64,000 nucleotides of DNA from Providencia heimbachae ATCC 35613 (GTDB lineage Bacteria; Pseudomonadota; Gammaproteobacteria; Enterobacterales; Enterobacteriaceae). The notes under the pieces are model-generated. The model saw nothing but the letters and a program-made list of their open reading frames with translations. It did not search any database and was not told the DNA's origin. A program made the translations under genes and the position numbers. The stretch covers positions 35,243 through 99,242 of the forward strand of contig NZ_LXEW01000026.1 of the NCBI RefSeq assembly GCF_001655055.1, written 5' to 3'. Numbering within the stretch: position 1 is the stretch's first letter; every line of letters begins with the position of its first letter. Below are positions 35,405-46,859 of this stretch, one piece after another.

Positions 35405-36376
35405 TTACTTATCCCAGTGCCATAGAACACTCATTCCAGGTCGCAGACCCTCAATTGGCTCAAGCGGGTAAAGACGTATTTCAAAGGTTTTTAAATCGAA
35501 ATCCCCCGTTGCTCTTGTGGCACGTTTGGTTGCGTAATCCCCTTTTGGTGCAATATAGCGAATTTCGGCTTCAATCAATTTATTGCCTAATGCAGGCACA
35601 TCGAGCTGAACTTTATCGCCTTTTTTGACATCGACTAAAATATCTTCTCGCAAATTATAAATAAAATAAGATTGCGGTATGCGGATCAGTGAAACTAATG
35701 GGCTGCCAGCATTAAATAGCTCACCAATTTCGGCTGGAATTGGGCCAACTTCCCCCTCTACAGGGGCTTTAACTTGTAAATCATCAAGCTGTACCTGTAT
35801 TTCCGCTAATTTTTGGTCAGCTTGATTCAAGGCTGCCTCATATTGGTGGCGCAATTCAATTCGGTCACCGTGAAGCCCCTCTTCTAAGCGCGCTTTTGCC
35901 CCTTGTACCTGTTGAAAAGCCACATCTTTTGCTTTACGAGCACTATCGAGTTCGTTTGCAGAGACATAGCCTTTACCTGAAAGGCTATTGAGCCGAGCAA
36001 ATTCGCGTGTCGCATTTTGATACTGTGAATTAGCTTGTGCCAATGATGCTTGCAAATCACGTAGCGTTTCTTCCCGAGTCCCGTTGATTGACAAGTCTAA
36101 CTGAGCCTGTGCTTGAGCCTTCGCCGCCTGCAAAGCAGCATACTGCGCTTGCAGTTCTGGGCTTTCTAACGTCAGTAAAAGTTGACCTTTTTTGACATCA
36201 TCACCCCGCTCAACATGGCGTTCAATTACTCGCCCTTTTGCCTTTGAGGTCACGATAACCTCTGGCGCATCAACTTCCCCTTGTAACAATAGGTATTGAT
36301 TGTGGGAATGAAAAAGTGCAGCTGCAGCTATCAAGATCAGCATCAGCAAAATCAGTACTATTGTTCTTTTTTTCAT
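35405..36376 (-). CDS. HlyD-family membrane fusion protein
   Basis: Periplasmic adaptor of 323 residues. N-terminal membrane anchor (VLILLMLILIAAAALF), lipoyl-like half (GEVDAPEVIVTSKAKGRVIE), a long alpha-helical hairpin (about 70-205, Ala/Gln/Leu-rich), the second lipoyl half (VKAPVEGEVGPIPAEIGE) and a beta-barrel domain. First gene of the three-gene operon. It would link the two permeases to an outer-membrane channel such as TolC, by analogy with YhiI-RbbA-YhhJ and YbhG-YbhFSR. Confidence 0.93.
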   Translation of the reverse strand: MKKRTIVLILLMLILIAAAALFHSHNQYLLLQGEVDAPEVIVTSKAKGRVIERHVERGDDVKKGQLLLTLESPELQAQYAALQAAKAQAQAQLDLSINGTREETLRDLQASLAQANSQYQNATREFARLNSLSGKGYVSANELDSARKAKDVAFQQVQGAKARLEEGLHGDRIELRHQYEAALNQADQKLAEIQVQLDDLQVKAPVEGEVGPIPAEIGELFNAGSPLVSLIRIPQSYFIYNLREDILVDVKKGDKVQLDVPALGNKLIEAEIRYIAPKGDYATKRATRATGDFDLKTFEIRLYPLEPIEGLRPGMSVLWHWDK

Positions 36377-36612
36377 TATTTATATGAACCTTAAATAATA
36401 ACGGGGGAAACTATCATCCCTAGAGTATGACAAGAAATAGAGGTGTAACGTTAATAAATTCGTGCGCAAGATCACGAAAAGGGAGGTCTTTGTATAATAT
36501 TGGAGCGATTTCATTCTTATGTCAAATAATGATGAGGTGACTTTTTTTAAATGTCGATTACTTAGCCAAGTACATGAGATACAATAGACTTATAATTTTG
36601 GTCAATATGATC

Positions 36613-36661
36613 CGACCCAAATAGCTGAGAGCAGTCCCCCATAATGTAAAGTATCATGAGC
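36613..36661 (+). repeat. right half of a palindromic repeat copy
   Basis: GACCCAAATAGCTGAGAGCA, then ATAATGTAAAGTATCATGAG, matches the right half of the adjacent full copy (36735-36786), giving a tandem arrangement. The remainder of 36377-36612 is the AT-rich promoter region of the hlyD-like operon with no other gene. Confidence 0.65.
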
Positions 36662-36666
36662 CGATG

Positions 36667-36786
36667 CTCTAAATAATTCATATTGTGGGTAGGCGACCAG
36701 CGAGGATATCTTGGGGAGCATACATAAGTATGTGACCCAGATAGCCGAGAGCAGTCAACACCCCCCACAATGTGAAGTATAACGAG
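36667..36786 (+). repeat. full copy of the palindromic repeat, abutting btsS
   Basis: Left end CTCTAAATAATTCATATTGT, central ACATAAGTATGT palindrome, right end GTGAAGTATAACGAG. The terminal AACGAG (36781-36786) is 7 nt before the btsS ATG and is the only Shine-Dalgarno-like sequence there. Confidence 0.75.
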
Positions 36787-36793
36787 CATCAGC

Positions 36794-38488
36794 ATGTACG
36801 AATTTGACTTAATACTATTACTCCTCCAACAAATGTGCGTGTACTTAGTTGTCGCTTGGGCGCTGAGCCGAACACCTTTGGTGATCCCATTACTTAAAGT
36901 CACTATCCGCCTTCCTCATAAAGTGATGTGTTACCTGATTTTTTCCGTATTTTGTATTATCGGAACCTATTTTGGTTTGCACATTAATGACTCTATTGCG
37001 AATACACGTGCTATCGGGGCTGTTTTAGGGGGCTTACTTGGTGGCCCTGTTGTTGGATTTGCGGTTGGCTTCACCGGTGGATTACATCGTTATTCATTGG
37101 GTGGAATGAGCGCTTCCGCTTGTATGGTTTCAACGATTGTTGAAGGGTTAATTGGCGGTTTAGTTCATCGTTATTATATGAAACGCGGTGAAATTAATAA
37201 GATTTTTAATCCAGTGACAGCAAGTTGCGTCACTTTCGTTGCTGAAATCATTCAAATGATGATTATTCTTTTGTTAGCTCGCCCTTTCGACGAAGCATTA
37301 GAATTAGTCAGAAATATTGCCGCACCAATGGTTATCGCAAATACGATCGGCGCGGCTATGTTTATCCGTATCTTATTGGATAGACGCGCTATTGTAGAAA
37401 AGTACACTACCGCATTCTCTGCTCAAGCATTGAAAATAGCCCTATGTACTGAAGGTATTTTGCGCAAAGGCTTTAATGCAGATAACAGTATGAAAGTCGC
37501 CAAAATTATCTATCAAGAGTTAGAAATTGGGGCTGTCGCTATTACTGACAGAGAAAAAATTCTCGCTTTTATTGGTCTTGGCGCTGATCATCATCGACCC
37601 GGAACGCCCATTGCCTCTGACCAATCGCGACGAGCCATTGAAAATAATGAAGTTGTCTATGCCGATGGTAATGAAACACCCTATAAATGCTCCCTTAGCC
37701 CTAACTGTAAGTTAGGTTCAGCGCTCGTTATTCCATTACGAGGCGAGAACGATCGTGTCATTGGCACAATTAAGCTGTATGAAGCTAAAAATCGATTGTT
37801 CAGCTCAATTAACCGCACACTGGGTGAAGGGATTGCTAGCTTGTTTTCTGCACAAATTTTAGCGGGGCAATATGAGCGGAATAAGCAATCCCTACTCCAA
37901 TCGGAAGTGAAATTACTTCATGCTCAAGTCAATCCTCACTTCTTATTTAATGTTTTAAATACGTTACAGGCTGTGATCCGAAAAGATAGCCAACAAGCAG
38001 GGCAATTGGTGCAATATATTTCGACCTTTTTCCGCAATAATTTAAAACGGCCGGAGCAAAATGCCACATTAGGTGAAGAAATTGAGCATATCAATGCTTA
38101 CCTACAAATAGAAAAAGCACGTTTTCGTGAAAACCTACAAATCAATCTCGAGATTCCTGATGAAGTAAAACATGTGGAACTACCTGCATTCACCTTACAA
38201 CCTCTTGTTGAGAATGCAATTAAACACGGCACCTCACAGTTATTAGAGACAGGATATATTACAATACGTAGCTATATTCGCAGTGAACATGTTTACATCG
38301 AAATTGAAGATAATGCTGGCCTGTATAAGCCGGCACAACAATCCGATGGCTTAGGAATGGGCTTAGTCGATAAGCGCCTACGGTTAAAATATGGCGAAAA
38401 ATATGGCATTAACGTCGAACATGAGCTTGAAAAATTTACACGAATGCAAATCCGCTTACCCTACATTGCTGCAAAAAATAATGATTAA
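36794..38488 (+). CDS. btsS: pyruvate-sensing histidine kinase BtsS
   Basis: LytS-type sensor kinase (formerly YehU) that in E. coli senses extracellular pyruvate at high affinity. 564 residues; start [20 protein letters not shown] matches E. coli. N-terminal 5TM-LYT region (about 1-195), GAF-like domain (about 215-355), then a His-kinase domain with phosphoacceptor His382 in [17 protein letters not shown]-box ([11 protein letters not shown]) and G-box ([11 protein letters not shown]). btsR follows after 8 nt. Its known target gene btsT is not in the window. The start codon sits immediately after an intergenic repeat. Confidence 0.97.
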   Translation: MYEFDLILLLLQQMCVYLVVAWALSRTPLVIPLLKVTIRLPHKVMCYLIFSVFCIIGTYFGLHINDSIANTRAIGAVLGGLLGGPVVGFAVGFTGGLHRYSLGGMSASACMVSTIVEGLIGGLVHRYYMKRGEINKIFNPVTASCVTFVAEIIQMMIILLLARPFDEALELVRNIAAPMVIANTIGAAMFIRILLDRRAIVEKYTTAFSAQALKIALCTEGILRKGFNADNSMKVAKIIYQELEIGAVAITDREKILAFIGLGADHHRPGTPIASDQSRRAIENNEVVYADGNETPYKCSLSPNCKLGSALVIPLRGENDRVIGTIKLYEAKNRLFSSINRTLGEGIASLFSAQILAGQYERNKQSLLQSEVKLLHAQVNPHFLFNVLNTLQAVIRKDSQQAGQLVQYISTFFRNNLKRPEQNATLGEEIEHINAYLQIEKARFRENLQINLEIPDEVKHVELPAFTLQPLVENAIKHGTSQLLETGYITIRSYIRSEHVYIEIEDNAGLYKPAQQSDGLGMGLVDKRLRLKYGEKYGINVEHELEKFTRMQIRLPYIAAKNND

Positions 38489-38496
38489 ATAATAAT

Positions 38497-39213
38497 ATGA
38501 ATGTACTAATTGTTGATGATGAACCTCTAGCACGTGAAAATGTCCGCTGCTTACTTGAAGAACATGATGATATCGAGATTATCGGTGAATGCGCGAACGC
38601 AATTGAAGCCATTGGGATTATCCATAAAAAAAAGCCTGATGTTGTTTTTCTGGATATCCAAATGCCGCGCATTACAGGCCTTGAAATGGTCAGTATGCTG
38701 GATCCCGAAGAGCGCCCTTATATCGTTTTTCTCACCGCATTTAACGAATTTGCTATCCAAGCATTTGAAGAACATGCATTTGATTACCTATTAAAGCCAC
38801 TAGAAAGCGAAAGACTCAATAAAACATTAACGCGATTACGACAAGGTAGACAGAAACAAAACCTAGAGCTGCTGAGTAACAATGAGCCCCTAAAATTTAT
38901 TCCCTGCACAGGGCATAGCCGTATCTATTTGATGAAATTAGATGAGGTACTGTATGTCACTTCACGTATGAGTGGCGTTTATGTGATGAGCACTCAAGGG
39001 CAAGAGGGCTTCACTGAACTCACGTTAAGAACATTAGAAATGCGTACACCATTAGTGCGCTGTCATAGGCAATATCTTGTAAACATGACCCAATTGAACG
39101 AGATACTTCTCGGCGATAGCGGCCAAGGTGAACTTGTTTTAAGTTCTGGTGAGCATATCCCTGTCAGCCGTCGTTACTTAAAGCCGTTGAAAGAAGCATT
39201 AGGGCTAATTTAA
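38497..39213 (+). CDS. btsR: LytTR-family response regulator BtsR
   Basis: Response regulator paired with BtsS (formerly YehT). Receiver domain about 1-120 with acidic pocket Asp7/Asp8, phosphoacceptor Asp53 ([10 protein letters not shown]) and the conserved Lys in [11 protein letters not shown] (about 102). LytTR DNA-binding domain about 133-235 ([32 protein letters not shown]). Length 238 residues, followed by a terminator shared with deaD. Confidence 0.97.
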   Translation: MNVLIVDDEPLARENVRCLLEEHDDIEIIGECANAIEAIGIIHKKKPDVVFLDIQMPRITGLEMVSMLDPEERPYIVFLTAFNEFAIQAFEEHAFDYLLKPLESERLNKTLTRLRQGRQKQNLELLSNNEPLKFIPCTGHSRIYLMKLDEVLYVTSRMSGVYVMSTQGQEGFTELTLRTLEMRTPLVRCHRQYLVNMTQLNEILLGDSGQGELVLSSGEHIPVSRRYLKPLKEALGLI

Positions 39214-39392
39214 TTTTATCCACCCATATTTATGGGTTAACTTTATCGATGTAAATAATCAATACCGTTGCTTATATAAATTTGATACACAAAAAACAGC
39301 ATCGTTACCTTGCTCTTCATTAGTACACAACACGATTTTGAAAAAACACTTTACTGCTATTATGTTATATTTTGAACTGATTAATTTTCCAT

Positions 39393-39426
39393 AAAAAAAC
39401 CCGCTATCCATATGGAAGCGGGTTTT
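39393..39426. terminator. bidirectional terminator between btsR and deaD
   Basis: AAAAAACCCGCTATCC-ATAT-GGAAGCGGGTTTT; A and T runs on both sides serve the convergent genes. Confidence 0.9.
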
Positions 39427-39474
39427 GTGATTTTAGAAGGCATGATTTTAGCCATGCCTATTTAAATCAAGTCA

Positions 39475-41460
39475 TTATGCGTTATGGCTGCTGCTACGAC
39501 GACGTGGAGCCGCTGTGTTAGCACCATCTTGGCTACGTGGTGCAGAGGTACTACGACCACGGCTTTCACCGCCAGCACTACTATTGCTGCTACGGCGGCT
39601 GCCTTCGCTAGCACTAGCACCACCACGACGACCATCACGCTCGCCGCCACGATCATTACGACGACCCGCAAAACCACCTTCGCTTCCACCTTCACGACGT
39701 GGACCACCACGACGCTCACCGCCACCACGGCGCTCAAATGGAGGAGCATCACCCATCAGCTGCATTTGCATTGGTTTATTCAACACGCGAGCACGGCTTA
39801 AGTGGCTTAACACTTCAGTTGGCATACCTTTTGGTAACTCAATCGTTGTATGAGTACCATATAATTTGATATTACCAATGTAACGGCTACTGATGTCTGC
39901 TTCGTTAGCAATCGCACCAACAATGTGACGAACTTCCACACCATCATCGCGACCCACTTCAATGCGGTACATTTCCATGTCACCCACATCACGACGCTCA
40001 CGACGACCGCTCTCACCACGTTCAGCACGGTCAAAACTATTACCGTTGCTAGCAGCACCGCTAGTACGCTCACGACGACGATCATCACCACGACGGTCAT
40101 CACGGTCATTGAATTCACGACGTGGACGACGAGGTGCATCAGGTGGCAGGATCAGCGCACGCTCACCTTGTGCCATTTTCAGCAATGCTGCTGCAAGTGT
40201 TTCGATATCACCATCTTCAGACGGAGAGATTTTCGCTAACAGAGCACGATACTGATCTAAATCGCTGCTTTCTAATTGCTGCTGAACTTTCGCTGCAAAT
40301 TTTTCCTGACGACGTTGACTCAGCAGATTTGCATCTGGTAAATCAACTTCAGGGATAACCATCTTCATCGTACGCTCAACGTTGCGCAGAAGACGACGCT
40401 CACGGTTCTCAACGAACAGTAATGCGCGACCCGCACGACCCGCACGACCCGTACGGCCAATACGGTGAACATAAGATTCTGCATCCATTGGGATATCATA
40501 GTTAACGACTAAGCTGATACGCTCAACGTCAAGACCACGAGCTGCAACGTCAGTTGCAATCAGGATATCCAAACGACCGTTTTTCAAACGCTCTAGCGTT
40601 TGCTCACGCAATGCTTGGTTCATATCACCATTTAATGCCGCACTGTTATAACCGCTACGTTCAAGCGCTTCAGCCACTTCCAACGTTGCATTTTTAGTCC
40701 GAACAAAAATGATTGCCGCATCAAAATCTTCTGATTCTAAGAAACGAACCAGTGCTTCATTCTTACGCATACCATTCACAGTCCAATAGCTTTGAGTAAT
40801 ATCTGGACGTGTAGTAATGCTCGCTTGGATGCGAATTTCTTTAGGATCTTTCATAAAACGGCGTGTAATGCGACGAATTGGCTCTGGCATAGTTGCAGAG
40901 AACAACGCAGTTTGATGTTGAGCTGGAATTTGGCTCATGATGTTTTCAACATCTTCAATAAAGCCCATTCTCAACATTTCATCTGCTTCGTCTAATACTA
41001 AGCCTTTCAGTTTAGAAAGGTCTAAAGTACCACGCTTCAAGTGGTCAAGAAGACGACCAGGTGTACCCACAACAACTTGTGGACCTTGGCGTAATGCACG
41101 TAGCTGTACGTCATAACGCTGACCGCCATATAGGGCAACAACGTTAACACGGCTCATGTGCTTAGAAAAATCGCTCAGTGCTTCTGCTACTTGTACTGCC
41201 AACTCACGAGTTGGTGCAAGTACTAAAATTTGTGGCGCTTTTAATTCTGGGTCGATGTTGTGCAGTAATGGCAAACCAAACGCAGCAGTTTTACCACTAC
41301 CTGTTTGTGCCATACCTAATACATCATTGCCATCCAGCAACAAAGGAATACATTGTTTCTGGATAGGAGATGGTTTTTCATATCCCAGGTCATTTAGTGC
41401 TGTCAAAATAGATGCTGATAAGCCTAACTCAGCAAAAGAAATATCGGTTTCAGTAGTCAT
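39475..41460 (-). CDS. deaD: ATP-dependent RNA helicase DeaD (CsdA)
   Basis: Cold-shock DEAD-box helicase acting in 50S assembly and mRNA decay. ATG 41460 ([17 protein letters not shown]) gives 661 residues, slightly longer than E. coli. Q motif (PSPIQ), Walker A AQTGSGKT (51-58), DEAD at 157-160, SAT (LFSATMP), and [12 protein letters not shown] are present, followed by an RNA-binding domain and a low-complexity Arg/Gly/Ser-rich tail (from about 560). Downstream of nlpI and pnp in the same direction. Confidence 0.97.
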   Translation of the reverse strand: MTTETDISFAELGLSASILTALNDLGYEKPSPIQKQCIPLLLDGNDVLGMAQTGSGKTAAFGLPLLHNIDPELKAPQILVLAPTRELAVQVAEALSDFSKHMSRVNVVALYGGQRYDVQLRALRQGPQVVVGTPGRLLDHLKRGTLDLSKLKGLVLDEADEMLRMGFIEDVENIMSQIPAQHQTALFSATMPEPIRRITRRFMKDPKEIRIQASITTRPDITQSYWTVNGMRKNEALVRFLESEDFDAAIIFVRTKNATLEVAEALERSGYNSAALNGDMNQALREQTLERLKNGRLDILIATDVAARGLDVERISLVVNYDIPMDAESYVHRIGRTGRAGRAGRALLFVENRERRLLRNVERTMKMVIPEVDLPDANLLSQRRQEKFAAKVQQQLESSDLDQYRALLAKISPSEDGDIETLAAALLKMAQGERALILPPDAPRRPRREFNDRDDRRGDDRRRERTSGAASNGNSFDRAERGESGRRERRDVGDMEMYRIEVGRDDGVEVRHIVGAIANEADISSRYIGNIKLYGTHTTIELPKGMPTEVLSHLSRARVLNKPMQMQLMGDAPPFERRGGGERRGGPRREGGSEGGFAGRRNDRGGERDGRRGGASASEGSRRSSNSSAGGESRGRSTSAPRSQDGANTAAPRRRSSSHNA

Positions 41461-41629
41461 GTAAAGGTGCCTCATACTTAATGGCGGCCAGTTTACATAA
41501 CTCCGCGAAAATCGTTTCGGTCATTTTCATTTAAAATGTGAACTGGCTCAAATTGTGTTATTAAACGAACAAATAGGCCGTCACCCCTGAGGATGATGAC
41601 TTAAAAAGTAATAATGAAATGTTCGTCAG

Positions 41630-42547
41630 CTATTGCTGGCCCGATTCTGAAAGGTCGTCTTGTTCTTGGCCCAATAGCGCCAATTCCAACAATGCATAGC
41701 GGTGTTCAACAAAGCTGTGAGCGTTGTTAGCTACCGTCAGTTTGAATAACGCAGTAGCGCTATCCTTATCCCCCAGACTTAGGTAATGCTTACCTAAATA
41801 GAAGTTAGTTTCACTGAGATGCTCAGCGAGCGAAGTGTTATCCGCAGAAGTTTCTTTCAACCGCTCCATCAATGTATTTTCATTGATGTTGCCAAGATAG
41901 AATTCTACAATATTCCAGCCCCATTGCCCCTTCTCCGCTTCTGTGTAGCGAGCAGCAAGATTTTCTTGTGCTATACGCGGGTCTATGTCTTTTTCTACAA
42001 GATAAAGCCATAGAGTACGAAAAGGATCATTTGGATCTATCTGATAATACGCCAGCAGATCATCCTGCGCTAGTTTGTACCGTCCACCGTAATATAATGC
42101 GATGCCACGATTCATTCGCGCGAAATTGTAAGTTGGATCAAGTTCTAAAACAGAATCAAACGCTTCATAGGCAGCATCATAATTGCCTGCCTGCGTAAAA
42201 TATATCCCTAGAAAGTTAAAAACTTCAGGAATATCAGGACGTATGGCTAACGCAGTCGAAAAATCGTTACGTGCCAGAGCCCTTAAACCGAGACTATCAT
42301 ACAACACACCGCGCTCATATAAAAGCTGTGCGTACTCATCATCGGTTAAAGATCGGCTCGCAAGGATTTGTTCCATGCGTGCCAATATCACTTCTTGTTG
42401 TAATGAAGGTTGAAGTGGAACGGCAAAAACTTCGTTTTTTCGCCAATCTTTATTGCTACATCCAATAATAACAAAAAAGATAAGCGCAGAAACCACACGA
42501 ATTAACGAGTTAAAGTCTCTCAATCGAAGACAGATACTGTTCAGCAT
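41630..42547 (-). CDS. nlpI: lipoprotein NlpI
   Basis: Outer-membrane lipoprotein with tetratricopeptide repeats that scaffolds peptidoglycan hydrolases and Prc. Signal with lipobox VIIGC and acylated Cys30; the signal is about 11 residues longer than in E. coli. TPR units are visible at about 75-175 ([40 protein letters not shown]) and near 247 ([20 protein letters not shown]). Length 305 residues. Between pnp and deaD, as in other enterobacteria. Confidence 0.97.
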   Translation of the reverse strand: MLNSICLRLRDFNSLIRVVSALIFFVIIGCSNKDWRKNEVFAVPLQPSLQQEVILARMEQILASRSLTDDEYAQLLYERGVLYDSLGLRALARNDFSTALAIRPDIPEVFNFLGIYFTQAGNYDAAYEAFDSVLELDPTYNFARMNRGIALYYGGRYKLAQDDLLAYYQIDPNDPFRTLWLYLVEKDIDPRIAQENLAARYTEAEKGQWGWNIVEFYLGNINENTLMERLKETSADNTSLAEHLSETNFYLGKHYLSLGDKDSATALFKLTVANNAHSFVEHRYALLELALLGQEQDDLSESGQQ

Positions 42548-42632
42548 ACTCCGTCCTTACATTACCACTTTGCTCAGCAAACTTAGGCTGATAGCGCCCT
42601 CATAATTTCAGGGCGCTGGTTTCGGGTTCAGC

Positions 42633-44753
42633 TTACTCTGCTGAGTCTTGCTGTGCTGGTGCTTCTTCCGTTGCAACAGCTTCTTTCATGCTAAGGCGGA
42701 CGCGACCTTGACGATCGATTTCCAGAACCTTAACAGGAACTTCTTGACCCATTTGCAGGTAATCCGTTACTTTTTCTACACGCTTATCAGCGATTTGAGA
42801 AATATGGACCAGACCTTCTTTACCGCCACCGATTGCAACGAAAGCACCAAAGTCTACGATACGCGTTACTTTACCTTGGTAAATACGGCCAACTTCAACT
42901 TCTGCCGTAATCTCTTCGATACGACGAATCGCTTCTTTCGCTTTCAAGCCATCAGTTGCAGCAATTTTAACCGTACCATCATCTTCGATTTCAATCGTGG
43001 TGCCCGTTTCATCCGTTAGTGCACGGATAACTGAACCACCTTTACCGATGACATCTTTAATTTTGTCTGGGCTAATACGGATTGTATAGATACGTGGTGC
43101 AAATTCAGAGATTTCTTCACGTGGACCCGTGATTGCTTGTTCCATTGTACCAAGGATGTGTAAACGCGCACCTTTAGCTTGGTTCAGAGCAACCTTCATG
43201 ATTTCGCTAGTAATACCTTCGATTTTAATGTCCATTTGCAGTGCACTGATACCTTCACGGCTACCAGCAACTTTAAAGTCCATATCACCTAAGTGGTCTT
43301 CATCACCTAAGATATCGGATAGAACAACAAAATCATTACCTTCTTTAACCAGACCCATCGCAATACCAGCAACAGCGGCTTTAATTGGTACACCAGCATC
43401 CATCAGAGCCAGTGACGCACCACAAACAGACGCCATTGATGATGAACCGTTAGATTCTGTAATTTCAGAAACAACACGGATAGTATATGGGAAGTCTGCA
43501 TGGTTAGGCATAACAGCCAATACACCACGTTTTGCTAGACGACCGTGACCAATTTCACGACGTTTAGGCGAACCGACCATACCAGTCTCACCAACAGAAT
43601 ATGGAGGGAAGTTGTAATGGAACAAGAAACGGTCAGTATATTCGCCCATTATTTGGTCGATAACTTGTGCGTCACGCTCAGTACCTAATGTTGCAGTAAC
43701 CAGTGCTTGAGTTTCACCACGGGTGAAGAGCGCAGAACCGTGAGTGCGTGGAAGAACGCCAGTACGTACATCAAGTGCACGAACCATATCTTTCTCACGA
43801 CCATCAATACGTGGCTCACCACGGATAACACGGCTACGAACAACTTGTTTTTCTAAGTTAGCAAGAATGTCAGAAATTTCAGAAGTATCAACGGTTTCAT
43901 CTTCAGCTACCAGTGTTGCAATCACTTCATCTTTGAGCAAGTTAACTTGTGCATAACGCTCTTGTTTCTCAGTGATGAGATAAGCATCGCCCATACGGCT
44001 TTCTGCTAGTGCTGCTACACGGTCTTGCAGAGCTTGGTTAACTGGCTCTGGCTGCCAATCCCATTTCTCTTTACCGGCTACTTTTACTAGTTCGTTAATT
44101 TCTTTGATCACAATTTGTTGTTGCTCATGACCAAAAACAACGGCGCCTAACATTTGTTCTTCGCTTAATAACTCAGCTTCAGATTCAACCATTAATACTG
44201 CGTTGTCAGTACCCGCAACCACAAGGTCAAGACGGCTAGTTTTTAACTCATCAGCTGTTGGGTTCAGAACATATTGGTCATTGATGAAACCAACACGTGC
44301 TGCACCGATAGGGCCATTAAATGGAACACCTGATAGTGCTAGTGCTGCTGAAGCACCAATCATCGCAACCATGTCTGGGTTAACTTGTGGGTTAACAGAA
44401 ACGACGGTGGCAATGATTTGAATTTCATTCAAAAAAGTTTCAGGAAACAGTGGACGTAATGGACGGTCAATCAGACGAGCAATCAGTGTCTCACCTTCAC
44501 CTGGGCGGCCTTCACGACGGAAGAAGCTACCTGGAATACGGCCTGCTGCATAAGTACGTTCTTGGTAGTTAACAGTTAAAGGAAAGAAGCTTTGGCCTTC
44601 TTTAACTTTTTTCTGAGCAACCGCAGTAACGAATACCGCAGTATCATCCATGTTAACCATCACAGCTGCAGTTGCCTGACGAGCCATCATGCCGGTTTCA
44701 ATCGTTACGGTATGTTGACCGTATTGAAATTTGCGAACAATAGGATTTAACAC
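42633..44753 (-). CDS. pnp: polynucleotide phosphorylase
   Basis: 3'-5' phosphorolytic exoribonuclease of the degradosome. Two RNase PH domains (about 10-215 and 310-545), a helical linker, KH domain (about 552-615, [12 protein letters not shown]) and S1 domain (about 620-690, [20 protein letters not shown]). Length 706 residues. Autoregulated through its leader in E. coli; a strong leader stem is present here too at 44830-44872. Confidence 0.98.
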   Translation of the reverse strand: MLNPIVRKFQYGQHTVTIETGMMARQATAAVMVNMDDTAVFVTAVAQKKVKEGQSFFPLTVNYQERTYAAGRIPGSFFRREGRPGEGETLIARLIDRPLRPLFPETFLNEIQIIATVVSVNPQVNPDMVAMIGASAALALSGVPFNGPIGAARVGFINDQYVLNPTADELKTSRLDLVVAGTDNAVLMVESEAELLSEEQMLGAVVFGHEQQQIVIKEINELVKVAGKEKWDWQPEPVNQALQDRVAALAESRMGDAYLITEKQERYAQVNLLKDEVIATLVAEDETVDTSEISDILANLEKQVVRSRVIRGEPRIDGREKDMVRALDVRTGVLPRTHGSALFTRGETQALVTATLGTERDAQVIDQIMGEYTDRFLFHYNFPPYSVGETGMVGSPKRREIGHGRLAKRGVLAVMPNHADFPYTIRVVSEITESNGSSSMASVCGASLALMDAGVPIKAAVAGIAMGLVKEGNDFVVLSDILGDEDHLGDMDFKVAGSREGISALQMDIKIEGITSEIMKVALNQAKGARLHILGTMEQAITGPREEISEFAPRIYTIRISPDKIKDVIGKGGSVIRALTDETGTTIEIEDDGTVKIAATDGLKAKEAIRRIEEITAEVEVGRIYQGKVTRIVDFGAFVAIGGGKEGLVHISQIADKRVEKVTDYLQMGQEVPVKVLEIDRQGRVRLSMKEAVATEEAPAQQDSAE

Positions 44754-44829
44754 AATAATACCCTTTTTGTAAGGCTACCTGAGCATCTCTGGTAGCATTG
44801 GCTTACTCTTTCCACTACAAGCCTCGCGA

Positions 44830-44872
44830 CTAATGAGAACATTGATATTCAAATGATCAATGCTCTCATTAG
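44830..44872 (-). promoter_or_regulatory. pnp leader RNase III-type stem-loop
   Basis: CTAATGAGAACATTGAT pairs with ATCAATGCTCTCATTAG around a short loop, 77-119 nt upstream of pnp. The E. coli pnp leader has a comparable hairpin cut by RNase III to start PNPase autoregulation. Confidence 0.75.
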
Positions 44873-44992
44873 CCGCGCGAATCGGTTGCAGCCAAAGAGG
44901 CATTAGCTAAAACAATAAATTACGACCCATAGCTTAACATTTTAGTTAAGTATAATTCGAGTATTACTTCAACTTTAAAATAACGTTTAGAA

Positions 44993-45017
44993 GAAAAGGG
45001 GCCATTTGGCCCCTTTC
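44993..45017 (-). terminator. rpsO terminator
   Basis: On the minus strand GAAAGGGGCC-AAAT-GGCCCCTTTTCTT: Rho-independent terminator 18 nt after rpsO, upstream of the pnp leader. Confidence 0.88.
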
Positions 45018-45034
45018 CACTGAAACTAACAAGA

Positions 45035-45304
45035 TTAGCGACGCAGGCCTAAACGCTCGATTAGAGTCGTGTAACGTGCGATATCTTTGCCTTTCAAGTA
45101 AGCTTGTAAGCGACGGCGCTGAGCAACCATACGCAATAGACCACGACGGCTGTGGTGATCTTTTTTGTGCTCTGAAAAGTGGCCTTGCAGGTGGTTGATT
45201 TGTGCAGTCAGCAGAGCGATTTGAACTTCGCTTGAACCAGTGTCATTTTCGCCGCGACCAAACTCAGCAACAATTTTAGCTTTCACTTCATTACTTAGAG
45301 ACAT
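45035..45304 (-). CDS. rpsO: 30S ribosomal protein S15
   Basis: Primary 16S rRNA-binding protein of the central domain. ATG 45304 ([18 protein letters not shown]) gives 89 residues. The [20 protein letters not shown] rRNA-binding helix is conserved. Preceded by TTGGAGTTTATT. Confidence 0.98.
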   Translation of the reverse strand: MSLSNEVKAKIVAEFGRGENDTGSSEVQIALLTAQINHLQGHFSEHKKDHHSRRGLLRMVAQRRRLQAYLKGKDIARYTTLIERLGLRR

Positions 45305-45422
45305 AATAAACTCCAAAAAATAGATATAAATGTATGTGATGAGAGCCAATCTCTAATTTAGCATCTCACAGATTAAGCGCCGCCATTCTACGCTGCTTAT
45401 AAAAGCAAAGCAATAAGAGCCA

Positions 45423-46376
45423 CTATGCGGATTGTTCATTTTCCACAACCAAACGCTTTGGTGCAACACGAGCATCTTCACTAATATGAGCAATTCCAAT
45501 AAACCGTTGCTGCTCACCACAAGTCACTCTGACCATTTCGCCTTCAGCTAAACCTTGTACATCCGCACGTACAGGCTGACCCTGTTGAAAAAATGCAGCG
45601 GTTGCCTCGGTTAAATTAATAACAGGAAAATGTACAACAGCGGTATCCATCGGCAATAGTAATGCATCTAGCAATGATTCAAAAGAACCTTCACCTTCAT
45701 CAACTTTAGCCCTTAATGCAGCCAGCTGTTCCAGTGTAACCATTTTATCATAGGGATAGTTAGCGACCTGCACACGGCGTAAATAAATCACATGTGCTCC
45801 GCAGCCCAACATTTCACCTAAATCATCAATGATAGTACGAATGTAGGTCCCTTTCGAACAGTGTATTTCTAACTCTAATTCATTATTTTCTAAACGAATA
45901 AATTGCAATTCATACACTGTAATTGGGCGTGCTTCACGCTCAATAGTAATCCCTTTTCGTGCATATTCATACAAGGGGCGTCCTTGATGTTTTAATGCAG
46001 AATACATGGAAGGGACTTGAAGTGTATCACCGCGAAAATAATTTAAGGCACCATCGAGTTGGTTTTGTGTAAACTCAACGTTACGCTCACTAATAATTTC
46101 ACCGTGAGAATCTGACGTATCTGTGCGTTGCCCAAGGCGAGCAATCACGCGATAACGTTTATCTGAATCGAGTAAAAACTGGGAAAACTTCGTTGCTTCA
46201 CCAAGGCAAATAGGCAACATACCTGTTGCTAATGGGTCGAGTGCCCCCGTATGACCTGCCTTGTTAGCATTGAAAAAGCGCCGCACTTTTTGCAGCGCAT
46301 CATTTGAAGAAATATCCGTAGGTTTATCCAGCAGCAATACGCCATGTATATCACGCCCGCTACGACGACGACCCAT
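45423..46376 (-). CDS. truB: tRNA pseudouridine(55) synthase
   Basis: Makes pseudouridine 55 in the T arm of all elongator tRNAs. Catalytic Asp47 in [20 protein letters not shown] motif (about 175-182), C-terminal PUA-like domain. Length 317 residues. Its ATG overlaps the rbfA stop by one base (TAATG). Confidence 0.98.
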   Translation of the reverse strand: MGRRRSGRDIHGVLLLDKPTDISSNDALQKVRRFFNANKAGHTGALDPLATGMLPICLGEATKFSQFLLDSDKRYRVIARLGQRTDTSDSHGEIISERNVEFTQNQLDGALNYFRGDTLQVPSMYSALKHQGRPLYEYARKGITIEREARPITVYELQFIRLENNELELEIHCSKGTYIRTIIDDLGEMLGCGAHVIYLRRVQVANYPYDKMVTLEQLAALRAKVDEGEGSFESLLDALLLPMDTAVVHFPVINLTEATAAFFQQGQPVRADVQGLAEGEMVRVTCGEQQRFIGIAHISEDARVAPKRLVVENEQSA

Positions 46377-46786
46377 TATTTTTCCTCTTTATCGTCTGCG
46401 TCAGCACGACGTTTCGCATCATCACGGATGACGTTCGAAACAAGATTAGACATACGCATACCATCAACCAATGAACTATCGTATGAAAACGTTAATTCAG
46501 GAAGAATACGTAAACGCATCGCTTTTCCTAATAAAGAACGAATATAACCCGATGCTTCATTTAGTGCTTTAATACCTTCTTGAACCATATCTGACTCATG
46601 TTCTTCATGAGAAATATTTAAGAAAGTAACAAACACTTTACCATAAGCTAAATCCCGTGACAGTTCGACACCCGAAACGGTTGCCATACCAATACGGGGA
46701 TCTTTAATCTCACGTTGCAAGATAATTGCAATTTCTTTTTGCATTTCTTGACCGACACGTTGAGAACGACTGAATTCTTTTGCCAT
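46376..46786 (-). CDS. rbfA: 30S ribosome-binding factor A
   Basis: KH-fold maturation factor for the 5' end of 16S rRNA and cold adaptation. ATG 46786 ([20 protein letters not shown]) follows AGGAGATATAACG and gives 136 residues; the in-frame extension to 46804 is rejected. Core motif [26 protein letters not shown] is present. Coupled to truB. Confidence 0.97.
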   Translation of the reverse strand: MAKEFSRSQRVGQEMQKEIAIILQREIKDPRIGMATVSGVELSRDLAYGKVFVTFLNISHEEHESDMVQEGIKALNEASGYIRSLLGKAMRLRILPELTFSYDSSLVDGMRMSNLVSNVIRDDAKRRADADDKEEK

Positions 46787-46802
46787 CGTTATATCTCCTG
46801 AC

Positions 46803-46830
46803 AATTTGGGGGGCTATCGCCCCCCAATTT
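46803..46830 (-). repeat. GC-rich hairpin between infB and rbfA
   Basis: AATTTGGGGGGCTATCGCCC (46804 onward) folds with the following GGGGGG-complementary C run into a very stable stem. No T run follows on the minus strand, so it is more likely an RNA-processing or stability element than a terminator. It ends about 17 nt before the rbfA start. Confidence 0.7.
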
Positions 46831-46859
46831 AAACTGAATCATTGACGAAAATAAAGTTA

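Noticed and set aside
36562..36903. Minus-strand open frame of about 113 codons upstream of btsS
   Set aside because: It lies across the palindromic repeats and the btsS start; the coding look is produced by the repeats.
39462..40255. Several long open frames on both strands inside the deaD 3' region
   Set aside because: They are shadows of the Arg/Gly/Ser-rich repetitive tail of DeaD and encode low-complexity Val- or Thr-rich sequence with no ribosome-binding sites.
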